Made by a program: the position numbers and the translations under genes. A stretch of 64,000 bases of DNA from Toxorhynchites rutilus septentrionalis (lineage: Eukaryota > Arthropoda > Insecta > Diptera > Culicidae): NCBI RefSeq assembly GCF_029784135.1, contig NC_073746.1:36809378-36873377 (forward strand), in the 5' to 3' direction. How positions within the stretch are numbered: position 1 is the stretch's first letter; each line of letters starts with the position of its first letter. The notes below the pieces were generated by a model. The model did no database searches. It had not been told where the DNA came from and worked only from the letters and a program-made list of their open reading frames with translations. This document shows, in pieces, positions 35,920-48,116 of the stretch.

Positions 35920-36747
35920 CAGGGTTACCATATCTACAGAATAATCTGTATTTATACAGATATTTCAGACTTTTTGAAACCAAGAATCTGTAGATACAGA
36001 TTACAGATTTTTTTGGCTTTCATGCAGATTTACAGATTTTCTAAAATAACGATCCAATATTAGTTGTGGTTTGATCTCAATAAAAAACTCACGCAAACTC
36101 ACCAATTTTATTCATATAGCATTCGAATCAGTCTGAATATGAATCATTTTATCATTCATATGTAGCGTACAGTAGTGCTTTCTCATGTTCAATATAAGGC
36201 GAAAAGATGCAAAAGTTTGCGTCATCGACTAGTTTTACAACAAATCAATAACACTGATTATCTTTTTCCTACAAGGGCACAATGAATACGTACTTCTGAT
36301 AAGTATTTACTGAACAATGTTTTTATATTTATGTTTAAAAATATTTGCCATAATTCTTCTTCGTGTGACATCTTTCGCATGCAACATAAAAATTATTAGT
36401 TTGACTTCTTTCTCCTGTTATCTTCCTGTTTGAACAAACAGAACAATGCCTTTTACATCTACACAGTACCGCAATACATGGAGTTTTTCCATCAATCCTT
36501 TCCTCAAGCATGAATGACAACTTTCGTTAATATTGAGTACTGTCATCTATTATTCATAGTAGCACCATTTTGGTTCGTGAATAAGTTCACAAGACATTCA
36601 AATTCGTTTAGAAAAAATGTGAACTGATTTACTGTGGTGGCTGAAAGCAGACAAACGACCGTAAAGGGTTAATACAGATTTGAGAAAAAAAAACAGATAA
36701 AAAGATTTTTTGATACCAAAAACACAGATTTTATTGTGGCAACCCTG
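35920..36747. mobile_element. Repeat with CAGGGTTRCC inverted ends (hAT-like?)
   Basis: CAGGGTTACC at the left and GGCAACCCTG at the right are inverted, and both ends carry many ATCTGTA/ACAGATT units. The ends resemble hAT transposons, but the adjacent 8 bp (CTGCTTAC and CTCACACT) do not match, so the class is uncertain. A piggyBac-like cysteine-rich fragment lies inside at 36335-36520, and CCGTAAAGGG next to TTAA at 36669-36672 may be one end of a piggyBac insertion. Confidence 0.45.
36335..36520 (-). pseudogene. Possible piggyBac C-terminal cysteine-rich fragment
   Basis: The minus-strand frame reads CIAVLCRCKRHCSVCSNRK and then FYVACERCHTKK. The CxxC-type spacing resembles the C-terminal domain of piggyBac transposases. 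Only about 60 residues are present and no catalytic part is seen, so the call rests on the Cys pattern alone. Confidence 0.4.
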
Positions 36748-36769
36748 CTCACACTCTTAACACTTTAAC

Positions 36770-38599
36770 CCATTTTGCGCCAACCGTTCTAAAAATCGAA
36801 CAGCAACTTTGATGATTTTTCATGTCTTTGGACAGCAACCAAATGACGATGTTTTGGCATCAAACGATAGATTAGTTTATTGGCTACCACTTACCATAAA
36901 TTTCATTCATTTTTGTATAACGTTATTAAACAGTAAATTCGATTAAAAGCAAGTATGTCTGGAAGGTGTTTTCAATTTCTTTAAAATAAAACCAATGGAA
37001 TACAAAAATATGTGAACTTTTCTGCAGTACTACTTTGATAAATGAACACACATTGTGATGTAGGGCGAAATTCATTCGACTGAGCCTTTTACAGAAAATT
37101 AACAGTCGGGAAAATTGAGTGTTCGAAAAATCGAACGTCGGCCATAACGAACATTTTTTTTCTGCTGAATCAATACCAACATGTATCCTTCGCAGCGCAT
37201 TCTGGGTTGTTTACTATGGAAGATGGAAGGTTTTCTCTTTTATTTGTGCATTTTCAATTGTGAATGTTTGTAACTATCAAATAAATGAACAAATATTGTC
37301 GAAAAGTTACATTTTTGTCCGTAATAACCTCAGGTGATCAATTTCGTTTGTAGAGGAACAGGAGTAAATCATTAGTACGTGGAACGATAATTCTAATGAG
37401 ATTGCTGTTAGGAATATTCTTTCGCCGGAAATGGTGCACGATGTTAACGAACAAAAAACACGAGGTGGTCCTATGCGGCCATCTTTTTGTAGCCAGCATA
37501 GTAAATCATGAGCATAGACATCATAACCTGAAATTAAAAATGGAATGCTCCGCGCGATTCTGCAGCAATGATTTTAATTGCAAATCGCCAAGAAAGCTTC
37601 CGGATGGGTATCCAAATATCGCTTGCCAAAGAAAACTTTCCAACCCAATCAAATAACGTATATGACTCCAAACAGTAAACAATACGCGAGCCTCCAGAAC
37701 GCGAGTTCTGCTTTATGCTGCCTACGCTCAATTTGCATTGGTTGGGATAGGGTTGCCAGAGCCCCGCAAAAAGAGCTAAATGATGATTATATTCACTCGT
37801 ATAATAACCTCCCAATCTTCAATGCCATTGTTTTTTCCAGCGAATTTGTACTTTGCAGGTTTTGGAAATTGTTCAATTTTTTGAGAAATGGATGATCGGA
37901 AAGAAAAAAATCGTAAGCACTGACATTTTCTCATGCCTATAATAAAAATAACAGCGATAGCTTTCGTATGAATGAAATAGCTTACCGATAATAAGTTAAA
38001 ACTACATGAAATAAGAATGGTCACATCTCACCATAGGTGGATTAATTCAGGTTTATACTCAGAGACTTTCATTTTCTTGTGCATGTTCGTCCCAGAATAT
38101 GGAATAAATGCATTTTTTAACGCCGTGTATATGCTAATTGATGTGGTTTAGTTCTTGAACATTGGGGTTTATTTAGCGTCAAAAATCAAAATCACGTTAA
38201 TGGTTTTCGTCGAAAAAATGTTTACAGCTTGGTCGTTAATGGGCTAAGGGCCGGGAGGAAATATGTAAGACATACGCCTGGGACCGCACGTTTTGACTTG
38301 TGTGAAGTTGCTTGCTTTGCTTGCAAGTTTTTAAAAAAACAGAAACAGAAACAGAAACAGAGTTATGATGAAAAGAACTAAGAGAAGAAAAATTAAATGA
38401 ATATGAATAGATATAAATGACTCGGCGGAGTACACCTAGTGGTGTTTAAACCATTAATCCTATTATATCGAACAGCAGTTTTGATAACTTTATATATCTT
38501 CATATGGCATATTCTTGTTTTTGCATCAAATGATAGCCAATGGTCGATTTTTTATGTTCCTTCATTTCCATGGAAAAGTATTCCCACTCAAGAAAAAAT
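36770..38599. other. Repeat debris, no gene seen
   Basis: TTCTAAAAATCGAAC near 36790 and GTTCGAAAAATCGAACG near 37120 are related, partly inverted motifs that might bound a small element. The stretch 38245-38335 (ATGTAAGACATACGCCTGGG and CCGCACGTTTTGACTTGTGT) reappears at 63645-63710. No protein could be supported. Confidence 0.35.
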
Positions 38600-38734
38600 T
38601 ATAGGAGGTTGTGTCCAAGATACGACCGCATTGTTGACGTAGAACTACACTGTTTTATATAAGTCGCCATACATTGGTGGCTTGAAACTACTAGGAATAT
38701 AAACACTTTTCATCATTTTGCGCTCAAAAGACTC

Positions 38735-39800
38735 GTTTTAATGATTCTATTTCCGATCCCATCGGCAACTCACTCGGGGTGGGTCTTAGGGCCCATTTTG
38801 TTTATTTTATATATAAATGATCTGCGACGGGTTTTACGATATTGTGATATTAATTTGTTCGCGGATGATACTGTCCTGTTCATCGCAGCTAAGGATATAA
38901 AAGAAACCGAGGATCACATAAACGAAGATTTGCATTCTCTGGCTCAGTGGCTTAAATTTAAACAATTGAAATTAAATGTTGGCAAAACAAAATACATGCT
39001 GATTTCTTCAGTGAACTCCAGTATTGACGTAAATTTTGAAATAGATGGTGAGACATTAGAACGCGTGAATGAAATCAAATACCTAGGAGTTATCATTGAT
39101 GACAATTTAACCTTCAAGTCTCACATTAATAATGTCATCAAGAAGATTGCCAAGAAATACGGCGTTTTGTGTCGTTTGAAAAAAGAACTGACGGTGAACA
39201 GTAAAATTAAATTGTATAAATCATTGATCTCACCGCACATAGACTTTTGCTCGTCGATCCTATTCCTTGCAAACAATACACAATTAACGAGATTGCAGCG
39301 TTTACAAAATAAGATTATGCGTTTGATTTTAAGATGTAGTAGATACACTTCCTCTAATTTGATGTTGGACGCGCTACAGTGGCTATCTGTGAAGCAAAGA
39401 ATTTATTACTTGACAATGGTGTTCGTCTTCAAAATTTTAAACGGTATGCTGCCTCGATACTTGTGTGATCGAATTGAAAGAGGAAGTGATGTTCATAGAT
39501 ACAATACTAGAAACGCGGATGATGCAAGAACACCTAACTTTATATTCAGTAGGTCGCAGAACTCGTTGTTATACAAAGGAATACATTTTTTCAATTCGAT
39601 GCCCAGAGAAATAAAACGTGCGGCAACAATGGCAGAGTTTAAGAGAATGTGTATTTCCCACGTAAAATCTGTTTTGTAAACAGGTTCTCGTAATTTTTTG
39701 TCAAATGATTTATTTATGTTTAATATCAATTGAAATTAGAAAAATATTTACAGGTATCTCAAACTGCCATGTTCGTACTGATGATGATGATGTTTTTTTT
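38735..39800 (+). mobile_element. 5'-truncated CR1/L2-type LINE
   Basis: It begins within the reverse transcriptase domain. The coding frame ends at 39679, followed by a short 3' region with TGATGATGATGATG and T-runs near 39780-39800. Ends are approximate. Confidence 0.7.
38741..39679 (+). pseudogene. LINE reverse transcriptase fragment, frame open but truncated
   Basis: The 312-codon frame covers the second half of a non-LTR reverse transcriptase. VLGPILFILYINDL is the region after the normal GVPQGS, here degraded. LFADDTVLF is the catalytic FADD motif. LNVGKTKYMLIS and IKYLGVIIDDNLTFKSHI are the following conserved blocks. The C-terminal part (ISPHIDFCSSIL, LQRLQNKIMRLIL and FFNSMPREIKRA) is typical of CR1/L2-like elements. 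The endonuclease, the first reverse transcriptase blocks and the true start are missing, so it cannot be autonomous. Confidence 0.85.
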
Positions 39801-40087
39801 TTGTTGTTAAATTTGTATTGTTAAATTTGTTAAAATTGTAGATTATTATTAAAAAAAAAAAAAAATTAGCGTTGTCTACGAAAGTTTGAGCCTCGCGCGC
39901 GTTTGGTGGGTCTGGACAAATGTTAATAATGAACACTGGCAGAAAACTGACACATAATGAAATTTTTATATAGGGTCTGGAGTGGAAACTGGAATTGGGA
40001 TAGCTCATTCGGAATTGTCGTAAACTATCTTTCATCAGATGGTTATATCGATTATTTCTGATTGTAGCAGATCTCTTTCATGTTCTA

Positions 40088-40160
40088 AGTAGAAACTTTT
40101 AGATATTGGGTTCAATTCCCAATCAGTCAAGGATCTTCCCGGGTTGGAAATTTTCTTGAC
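40088..40160 (+). mobile_element. tRNA-derived SINE fragment (box B side)
   Basis: ATTGGGTTCAATTCCCAATC is a good box B context, followed by GGATCTTCCCGGGTTGGAAA and TTTTCTTGACATG, a SINE-like body. The box A half is missing. Confidence 0.45.
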
Positions 40161-40879
40161 ATGCCTCAGAAAAAACATTGGGCCTGAAGTTGAGACTATG
40201 ACTATGGCAATGTCAATATGGATAGGAACATTGTTTGTTTTTTCGCAGTTTGTGCCTATTTTTACTGTTCTATTAATAGATATTTATGCCTGCAACAGAT
40301 CCAGTTCGCTTCGTTTTTTTTTATAATACTGGTCTCTTGATATTTTTAAACTTAATTATTATCTATAAGATAAATCGTCCTGCTCAAACCTTTGTAGGGG
40401 TATGAGGTGGGCCATCATCATCATCATCATCAAAAGAAATGCTTATGTTAACATTACTGGCCTCGAAAAAAGTTGCATTACTTTCTCATGTTCGAGGGTC
40501 ACCCTTAGTGGAGGAGGTTTTGCTACTGGCAAGCGAAACCTAATCACATAAAAAATTCCAGAACGACATTTACTTTCTTGGTGACTAAACAAGCGAAATA
40601 AACTCTTTTTGTTAATAACAACCTCGAAAACAGTAGCAATGCTTCATTATGATCAATATTAGCGCAAATGCAATTCTAGTTGAAGGCAGTGTTGCGATTG
40701 GCACGCGAACCCAAATAACTTATAATATTCCAGTAAGACATTCAAGATGCTTGGTATTCCCCAAATAATTTTTTGGCGCTCAACCTTACCGCCTGCTTCG
40801 CCATAACGTCAGTTTAATGCATTGATGCATTCTCAAAGGCACCAACGAAGCCCTTATGATGACGGAAAACAAACAATGT

Positions 40880-41245
40880 TAACAGCTTTGAAAAAGACTG
40901 AATTATGCCACACAGCTCGTTCTCTGCTGTAACACCCATCGATGCGAATTCGCTGATGAGTTTGTCACGAGAGCGACCGCCTTCACCACCAGCGGGGGGA
41001 GCTTGATTTTAGTTGCTGCCTGGGTAACGGCATTTACGTTTTCGACCGACGCGCCGAAATCGCCTACTTCGCTGTTGTTCAATGCGGTGTCACACTCGCG
41101 AAGGCTCGGTTCAGTGCGAGCGCTTTTCACTGCACTAACATCGCGTGCAGCATTAGATGACGCTTGCCTCGAAATATTATTGCCCCTGGCAATGCGTTCG
41201 TTTTTTTGCAGGGCTCGAGCCAGCCTTCCTCTTCTTCTTGCTCAT
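40880..41245 (-). pseudogene. Possible ORF1 (gag-like) relic inside element copy C
   Basis: On the minus strand an ATG at 41243-41245 starts MSKKKRKAGSSPAKKRTH, a basic N-terminus. After frameshifts, IKLPPLVVKAV can be read near 40990, followed in another frame by DKLISEFASMGVTAENEL. A PP-hydrophobic-VV motif followed by a helix is reminiscent of gag-like ORF1 proteins of Jockey-type LINEs. The ATG lies 187 nt downstream of the initiator at 41432, so promoter, leader and ORF are in a sensible order. The homology is judged by eye and is weak. Confidence 0.35.
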
Positions 41246-41431
41246 CACACACTACGCGAAGCGTCCAATTTATGACGCGGAAAGAAAAACACACGATACG
41301 AATAACACGAAAAATTAACAGAAAAACCAAACGACGATATCCAAATTGGATTACCTCTGGTGGGGTCCAATCTTAGATCGAAGCGCAGCGAAAGCAAAGT
41401 GAACTGGATTGCTCAACAGTCCGATGCCGAA

Positions 41432-41465
41432 TGAAAGTATGCCTCAGCGAGATCCACTATTTATA
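41432..41465 (-). promoter_or_regulatory. TATA/initiator pair in element copy C
   Basis: On the minus strand TATAAATA (41458-41465) lies 33 bp from the A of TCATTC (41432). Spacing and orientation match 14754-14787 and 63310-63342. It would drive the ORF1-like relic at 40880-41245. Confidence 0.5.
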
Positions 41466-41849
41466 TTCAAGGCAAATATTCCCCTTCATCCTTCTACTTT
41501 TCCTTTGTTCACGGCGACTTCAAATCCTACGATTTCCCCTCCGTTGGTCGTCGATAAGTTGCTCGTTATTGACAGCTCTGTCCGGGAAAGCACACAAATG
41601 GACAGAACAAATGTATGGGAAAATGTAAACGTTAAAGTTTTCATGAATTTTAACCATCTACAAACCAGGGTAACCTAATGTATAGCATATTAAACAAATC
41701 TTACGGAATTTCCGATTCATTTAGTATGTAAATCGCCGAAATCCGTTCGCGACAAAAATAGTTATTAACGTTAACTTTATTTTATAAAAACGTGAGCTTT
41801 TTTCTGATTTGGCACCCTTAATGAAAGACGTAGTTCTACGTCAAAAAAA

Positions 41850-43675
41850 TGGGCGTACGAATTAAAGCATGACGAAGAGCTACAACCTGAAACGATATTA
41901 TGAGTTCAAATTTCAACGATTTATTCTTGCTGAGAAGGCAGGCGACTTGTGGTGACCCACAAGCCAAGTTCGAAAGAAACCCACTAAACGCGCATGCTCG
42001 ATCGAGACAGCAAAGATTAGGAATTCATGTGTTTACCTAATGAAAAATAACGATCTTTCGTCTAGAGAAAAATTTCTCACAGTTCCAGCGTATGACCGCT
42101 TTTGATTCACGAATCAGGCAAACGGGTTATTGTTTCGCTACGCCGGGCATGTCGTGAACGTGAGAAAATATAATTAAATGAGTTCTTCTATCTAACGTGG
42201 CAACTGAAAAAAAACTATCACGCCCAGTCTGTCTTTTAATCTACATCAATGCATAATTATGCCATTCAGTTGAAGACTTCAAGTCACAACATCGAGCAGG
42301 CTAGCCGCGCACATTTTCATTGTGATGAACGAGTATTTTCACGACTTCTTCATTCAGTGACGTTTATGGGGTAATTTTCTATCATTTTATGCTCAAGGGC
42401 GCCACACTCATTGATCGGTTCGTTTTAATTAAACATGCGCCCATCTTTGCAATAACATAACTTCAGTACCCTGTACAATTGTATAATCAGCTTATCGCGC
42501 GCCCATTATCAACCGGCTGGTAATAACAAACCGCTACGGAGTTATTTGAATTCCAACCTGCAACGCACATTTTCCACGCGCGAAAAGATACCGATTTCCA
42601 TCGCATTTGTTCATCATTGGGGGGCATCATCATGCACTTCCACAACACCACCCCATAGGTACAAGACTTTCGATTTCGACCGAAACCGATCATCAAAGCA
42701 GCCCGGCGGAGCCCTGGTAACAATGATGGGGTATTCGATTGAATTGGGTAATTGGAGGTTGTGTTGTTACACAATTAAAACGGATGAAAATGGTGCATTG
42801 TGGTGCGCCTTGAAATACACGCCCTTCAATCGCCGAGGCAGAACGCGCTCCTAGTAGGCGTGTGCTCAATGGTGGCGGTCGACCCGAGCACCGATGCTCT
42901 AACGAGAAAGTGATCGAAGTGGTCATGGGAAATGGATGATTTATTTGGAGAGAAGGCATTTTGGTTTTGATTTGTTGTAAATTTGGATGCTAAAAGCAAG
43001 CTTTCAAAGAAAGGTATCAATTAGAAGGTAGATGGTGTTTCTGGTGCAGAGTGATTCCATCCAGAATATGTTCGAAGTCGAGCCCAATCACTTTTAATTT
43101 GGATGAATTGCTGCACGCGATTCGCACGAGAAGTGACAGGGTACCAAATCAGATGAATATGGCAGATGGGCAAAAATTTACACACAACGTGAATTTGCGT
43201 TTGAGATAATATTCTCCAGTGACCGTGTCTTCTCTTCTCTGGGAGCCTTGAACCACTGTGACCATTAGTTTGATCTATTGTAGTGCAGTGATCGTGTCAC
43301 TAGGAGACACATTGGACTTGATTCTCGAATACACTACGAATACATTTCACGGTGGAAACGGTATGAAACGCATTCGCGATGACAACGGTACGGTGTCGAC
43401 ATCTGTATGCGAGATTAGTTTCCCACTAAATTTATCATTATAATATCAAATTATCTTCAGATTAAATTTTGGTATGAGATTATTATACCACATGAAGAAA
43501 ACAAAGTTTTCCAGTCACATTGAATACCAGTTTGATACGAAGAAGTTAATTTTCATTAATGATTTTTTTTTTGAAAAGTGCTCATTCTGCCTGAAAACTC
43601 ATCATTATCATCGACACTTCACTAACTCGTAAAACGTCTGCTTGCGAAATAGGTTGGATGAATATGCGACTTACA
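41850..43675. other. Low-copy-looking DNA, no gene seen
   Basis: Balanced composition around 42480-42990 and A+T-rich elsewhere. Overlapping open frames on both strands at 42480-42960 have no recognisable domain. Confidence 0.3.
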
Positions 43676-43787
43676 CATGCATCTAGTATGGCTGTTGTCA
43701 TACTTATATACGATTTACTACAGGCAAACAAAAAAACGAATGGCGGAAAATGTTCGTGAAGTTATAATTATTTATATAACCTCTATA

Positions 43788-43877
<90 letters not shown>
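43788..43877. repeat. (AT)n microsatellite
   Basis: About 90 bp of AT alternation. Flanking frames that read Ile-Tyr repeats are artefacts. Confidence 0.95.
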
Positions 43878-43878
<1 letters not shown>

Positions 43879-44205
43879 CCATTCCATGGCAAACCGATAT
43901 AGTGGTTCTCAGATTTTCGCGAAAAGTGGTACTTTTGTTCTTTATCGCAAAACATTAGTCCCGTTTTTTTTTTATTTTTTTGTTAGGGTGCCCATTTTCA
44001 TTTTAGGCTGATCCGAAATATCGAAAAAAAAATTCCTTTTTTCCAAAAATTACATTTTTCAAAAATTCATAACTTGTGAACTACTGAACCGATTCAGACG
44101 GTCGACATATCGACATATCAAACTAAAGCTATTTAGCTACTCATTCTTGGAAAAATGCTACGCTTGCAAAAATTCCAGGTTTTGGTTTTGTTATTATTGA
44201 TTGTA

Positions 44206-44619
44206 CAGGGAAACTTCGATATAACGTACCCTCGTTATAACGTACCCTCGATATAACGTACATTTTGCCTCGATATAACGTACACACTATCAAAGTCCAA
44301 AAAAATATTTTTTTCTGAAAGAAAAATAAACTATCTCTATTTTGATACTAAAGCTTGTGTTGAAACATTAACCAATCCCGAAATACAACTGTTTTGTGAT
44401 TCCGGATTCTAAACGAATCAACCTTCAATCAACAGAACGAAAGGAAACATCATGAGAAAAGTTGGCTGCGTCTTCTAATTGAGTCTTTACTCAAACAGCA
44501 ATACAATAAAGGAATATAAACTACGTTTCAGAGTTCTTTATTATTCTTCGATATAACGTACAATTCGATACAACGTACAATTTTGAAAGTAAAATGTACG
44601 TTATATCGAAGTTACCCTG
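44206..44619. mobile_element. Tigger/pogo-like MITE with iterated end motif
   Basis: CAGGGAAACTTCGATATAACG at the left and the inverse of CAGGGTAACTTCGATATAACG at the right differ by one base. TA duplications flank both (44204-44205 and 44620-44621). Length is 414 bp with no coding capacity. The motif CGNTATAACGTAC occurs four times in the first 75 bp and three times near the right end, suggesting multiple transposase-binding sites. Confidence 0.88.
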
Positions 44620-44929
44620 TATTCTTTTTTTAAAGTTTTCATGGTCTCAGGACCAAGGGCGCTATATTTTTTTTATATTTTTAATGGAAAGCTGAGGATT
44701 TTTCACATAACATATCTCGAAATCAGGGGAGCGTTTTTTTTTGTTTTTGAGTTATGATTTTTCAAAGTTACCCGATGGTAAAAAAAATCGTAGTAATATA
44801 CAATAATATATAATAACCCTTGTGTGTATGACAACATTTATGTTTATAAAAATAGGAATTATTCAATTAACTTTTAGTGGGAAGAGATATAAATATTTCA
44901 AATGAGTGGTGGTGATGGTTAGAAAAAAT

Positions 44930-45012
44930 GGTTCCGATGAGATTCAAACTCCGGTTGTTTGATACCATCGATGAAAAGCAACAGCTACCTCGCATGGCTA
45001 CCTGGAATATAA
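44930..45012 (-). mobile_element. tRNA-like SINE fragment (minus strand)
   Basis: The minus strand reads AGGTAGCCATGCGAGGTAGCTG (box A-like) and GGAGTTTGAATCTC (box B-like). The match is degenerate. Confidence 0.35.
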
Positions 45013-45892
45013 TTCTGGAGCAGTGAAAACTCGGCATCGCGGATCTTGATATGCAAAATTCCTAATGTGATGTAATTTGGCCTCAGTTACGATCTAGTAT
45101 GGTTTACTGTTGAACGATTTTCCACAACATGTAATACAATTTTCGGCAGTACTACATTGATTCAATTCATATGTTCTTGCGACTCACAAACTGCATCAGC
45201 CTGATATGAACATATGATTTCATATATATCGATTTTACGATAGTGTATATCATAACATCGATGTTTATTACACCGAATTGAGACTTAATCTGTACTGATA
45301 AATAAAATCGTAATATTTACATCATCCCATATACTGGGCTGACAGTGAAAATTGTGACGAAATTGGATGGTGACATCAGGTTTAACTCAAGTGCTCTTTT
45401 CCAGAACTACCAAGATTTCAGAGCGGAGTTCTTGATAAATATCAGTTGTTGAGTTTCTAATAATAATTTTCAATCAATTCATTTAATTAAATAATTCCAT
45501 GACGGTACAAGATGAATGCCCTGGAAGAAAAAAATTTAAAAAAAATTCTGGGCTTTCTTATTTTTTTTGTGACCTTCATTCTGAGAATCAAAATAAAATG
45601 CTTTTGAGGTGAAATGTGAAATGTTTATTTAATGTTTAAAAAAAGCAACATTTAAATAGAACAAGTAAAAAAATTTGAAAAAATGTATTCGAATTTTCAA
45701 AGATTGAGTCACTAAAGTTCGATTCTTTGGTACCGATTTAATCAGTGAATCGATCCCCATGCCGCACAGTGCGTTGAAAATCATAGCAGCAGAATTTAGT
45801 CATTGACTAAATTCGGTTTGAAGCGAAAAATTTGTTCATAAATGTCAGAATTACTGTTTGCATAATTTTTGCATTACTTTTGCATTACTTTT

Positions 45893-46402
45893 GCATTACT
45901 CGCGGTTGGCTCGAGGTTAGTATTACAAGTGTTCTCATAATTGCGATGTTGCAGTCTTCAATGCTCTGTACGTGTGCCCGACACGGGGTACTTCCTATTG
46001 GGATGCAGCTGACCGTTAATCAACAACGCCCCCCTAGTTGTACCCCATATTTAGCGTGATGTGTCTTTCTCGACTCGAGGAAACTAGGATAGAATGATCA
46101 CTAGCCCGCGCAATCATCAGCTCGTGTAGAGTTGTCATGAGCGGTACAACCTTTGGCTCTTGTTGAATGATCAGTGGACTGCACAACCTTCGGCCCGTGT
46201 ATCTGTAAAGAGTGTGTGTATGTATTGCCGCGACTAAGTAAAAGTTTATAGATCGGATAGGAGGGATATGAAACAGGGACACAACGAAGGAAACATCATG
46301 AAACGTTGACATCGGCGTTTCTGAGGAACAGGTATAGATGGAGCAGAAGATCCGGATCACGGCTACCTAAGATATCCCGGACGGGGATATCCGTGTTTGC
46401 AT
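45893..46402 (-). mobile_element. I-type LINE 3' fragment, inverted copy
   Basis: The reverse complement matches 29911-30405: the last coding codons (RDILG and NADVNV region) and the 3' UTR. It is truncated at both ends and lacks the poly(A). Divergence is modest, so the two copies belong to one LINE family. Confidence 0.85.
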
Positions 46403-47316
46403 AAATGTCTCATGTCATTTGAATGGCATAAGTGTCTCAAGCGACAAAATCCTTGTTTATCTTAAGTGAAAGGCCGTTTTATTTGGTTGCTGGGTATTGT
46501 TTGTTCACTCCACCAGTGTTTACAACCGAGTGATGATGACAGAAGGATGGTGATTAGTCGTTGGATGGTGCGTATCACGATAGAAGATGCCGAAGTGGAA
46601 TGCGATGCGATGAAAGCCGCCGTCTCTAATTCTAGACGAAATGGTTCCTGTGTTCTGTATAGATGCGCCAGAAAAAAAAACTCACCAGCTTGGGTGAAAA
46701 TGAACACAACAAAACAGACAGCAGACGATCCGTTCTCGAGCGGGAACACACATTGGTTTTTATTCATGCAAATTGAAATAAATCGTCTCATATTTCAGGT
46801 CATTTAAATGCAACCGGTATCATATACACTTTCACACTTACACTTGTGCTAAATGTTTTACAATGCATAATCGGTCATTGATATGAAATTTCACGAAGTA
46901 ACCCACATTAAGGTTCCAAATTTAAATTTCATTTATTACAATTAATCGTATCACTTACCTTACTTGCAATATAAAAATGCCCCCGACTTGCATATACAGT
47001 AACGTCTCGATTATATCACGCTCAAAATCAGTATCTTCAATCCTTTCTAATTACCCATTCTCTATAGTGATAATATGTGACACTGTGATACATTCTTTCC
47101 GGTACAACTTTTCGAGTCTCAGGAGCAGGAACCATAAACAAGTTTGACAGAGTATTTATTAACTGCACCACTTCTTCCATAGGAATGTTGTTCAATGCAC
47201 GGGTGAGGGTGTACTTGAGCGACTCAATATACGGGGGACAAGTAGAACAAATCATAGCCTCTAACCAGCACGATACACAAAATTGCGGGTAATTCCAAGT
47301 GGTTGCAAAGTGCGAT

Positions 47317-47482
47317 AGATATCACCATTGGGAGGCAATCTGGTGTAGAGTTAACATTCATACCTCTCACGCTAAGGGTCACGATTTCAATTCTCACTCC
47401 CGACATTCTTTCAAAAAAGAAAGTAAAAGTGACGAATCAGCCAAAATGTGTTGGAAGTCAAAAAAAAAAAGATATCACCATT
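47317..47482 (+). mobile_element. tRNA-derived SINE with 13-bp target-site duplication
   Basis: AGATATCACCATT at 47317-47329 is repeated exactly at 47470-47482. The 140-bp insert starts GGGAGGCAATCTGGTGTAGA (box A region), contains GGTCACGATTTCAATTCTC (box B region) and CACTCCCGACATTC, and ends in an A-run. Both promoter boxes carry a few changes from consensus. Confidence 0.88.
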
Positions 47483-48116
47483 ACCCATGTCACATTTATC
47501 GAGCCCAACTATCACAATACGATGCCTCTATTACTGTTTGCGTGTAAAATACGTTTATCTACATAGTATATATATTATCTACATAGTATACTGGTACATA
47601 AGCAGTATTTATGACTAAACTATGTAGATTCGTCGCATTTGTATACCTGGTTAAAACTATCCATTACCCGATAATTGGTTGAAAACATTCCACCACAAAC
47701 AGTACTTGAAGCTCACAAAGGCCGAAACTCTCTAGACACTACTATACTAGAATGACGCAGGTGCTCCAAAATTACGCACAAACTTTTTAGTTTGCCAACG
47801 AATCATTTTTCAGTTTCTTTGAAATGTTAGTTGGACATCAATCTTTCTGGTGCTCTGGCCACGTAAGTCTTGACATGGAGGTGGCCACTTCCTATAACAT
47901 TCAAGTCAAGGGTATAGTCGAAAAACTAGTCAAAGCTCACATTTATTTAAACATATCGCCGATTCGACTCACGTCGTTCCAAAGGAATAAATAAAAACTC
48001 CAATTCGCAAAAGCTGTCACAAAAATGTATCACTGGCTACCTTCGAATGGAACTTGAACAATTGACGAAATAAAAAACTGTATTACTGATTCTCACACTA
48101 ATCAAACTTAACTGTC

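Larger units (their letters stand above)
38600..41842 (+). mobile_element. Palindrome-ended element, copy C, split by a CR1/L2-type LINE
   Basis: The left end is TATAGGAGG, the hairpin GGTTGTGTC/GATACGACC (38607-38627), 8 bp, then the palindrome GACGTAGAACTACACT (38636-38651). The right end is GACGTAGTTCTACGTC (41827-41842). The flanks are AAAAAAT on both sides, consistent with a 7-bp target duplication. The LINE at 38741 onward sits inside. Element sequence resumes by about 40490 (GTCACCCTTAGTGGAGGAGG), and 41410-41842 is about 430 bp homologous to 14740-15133. Without the LINE the copy is about 1.5 kb. Confidence 0.62.

Noticed and set aside
35912..36755. hAT insertion with 8-bp target duplication
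   Set aside because: The flanking octamers CTGCTTAC and CTCACACT do not match, so the class assignment was left tentative.
43677..43958. Ile-Tyr repeat proteins on both strands
   Set aside because: Product of the (AT)n microsatellite.
46466..46807. 113-codon frame overlapping an antisense frame of similar size
   Set aside because: Both strands are open over the same stretch, neither has a recognisable domain, and a LINE fragment abuts it.
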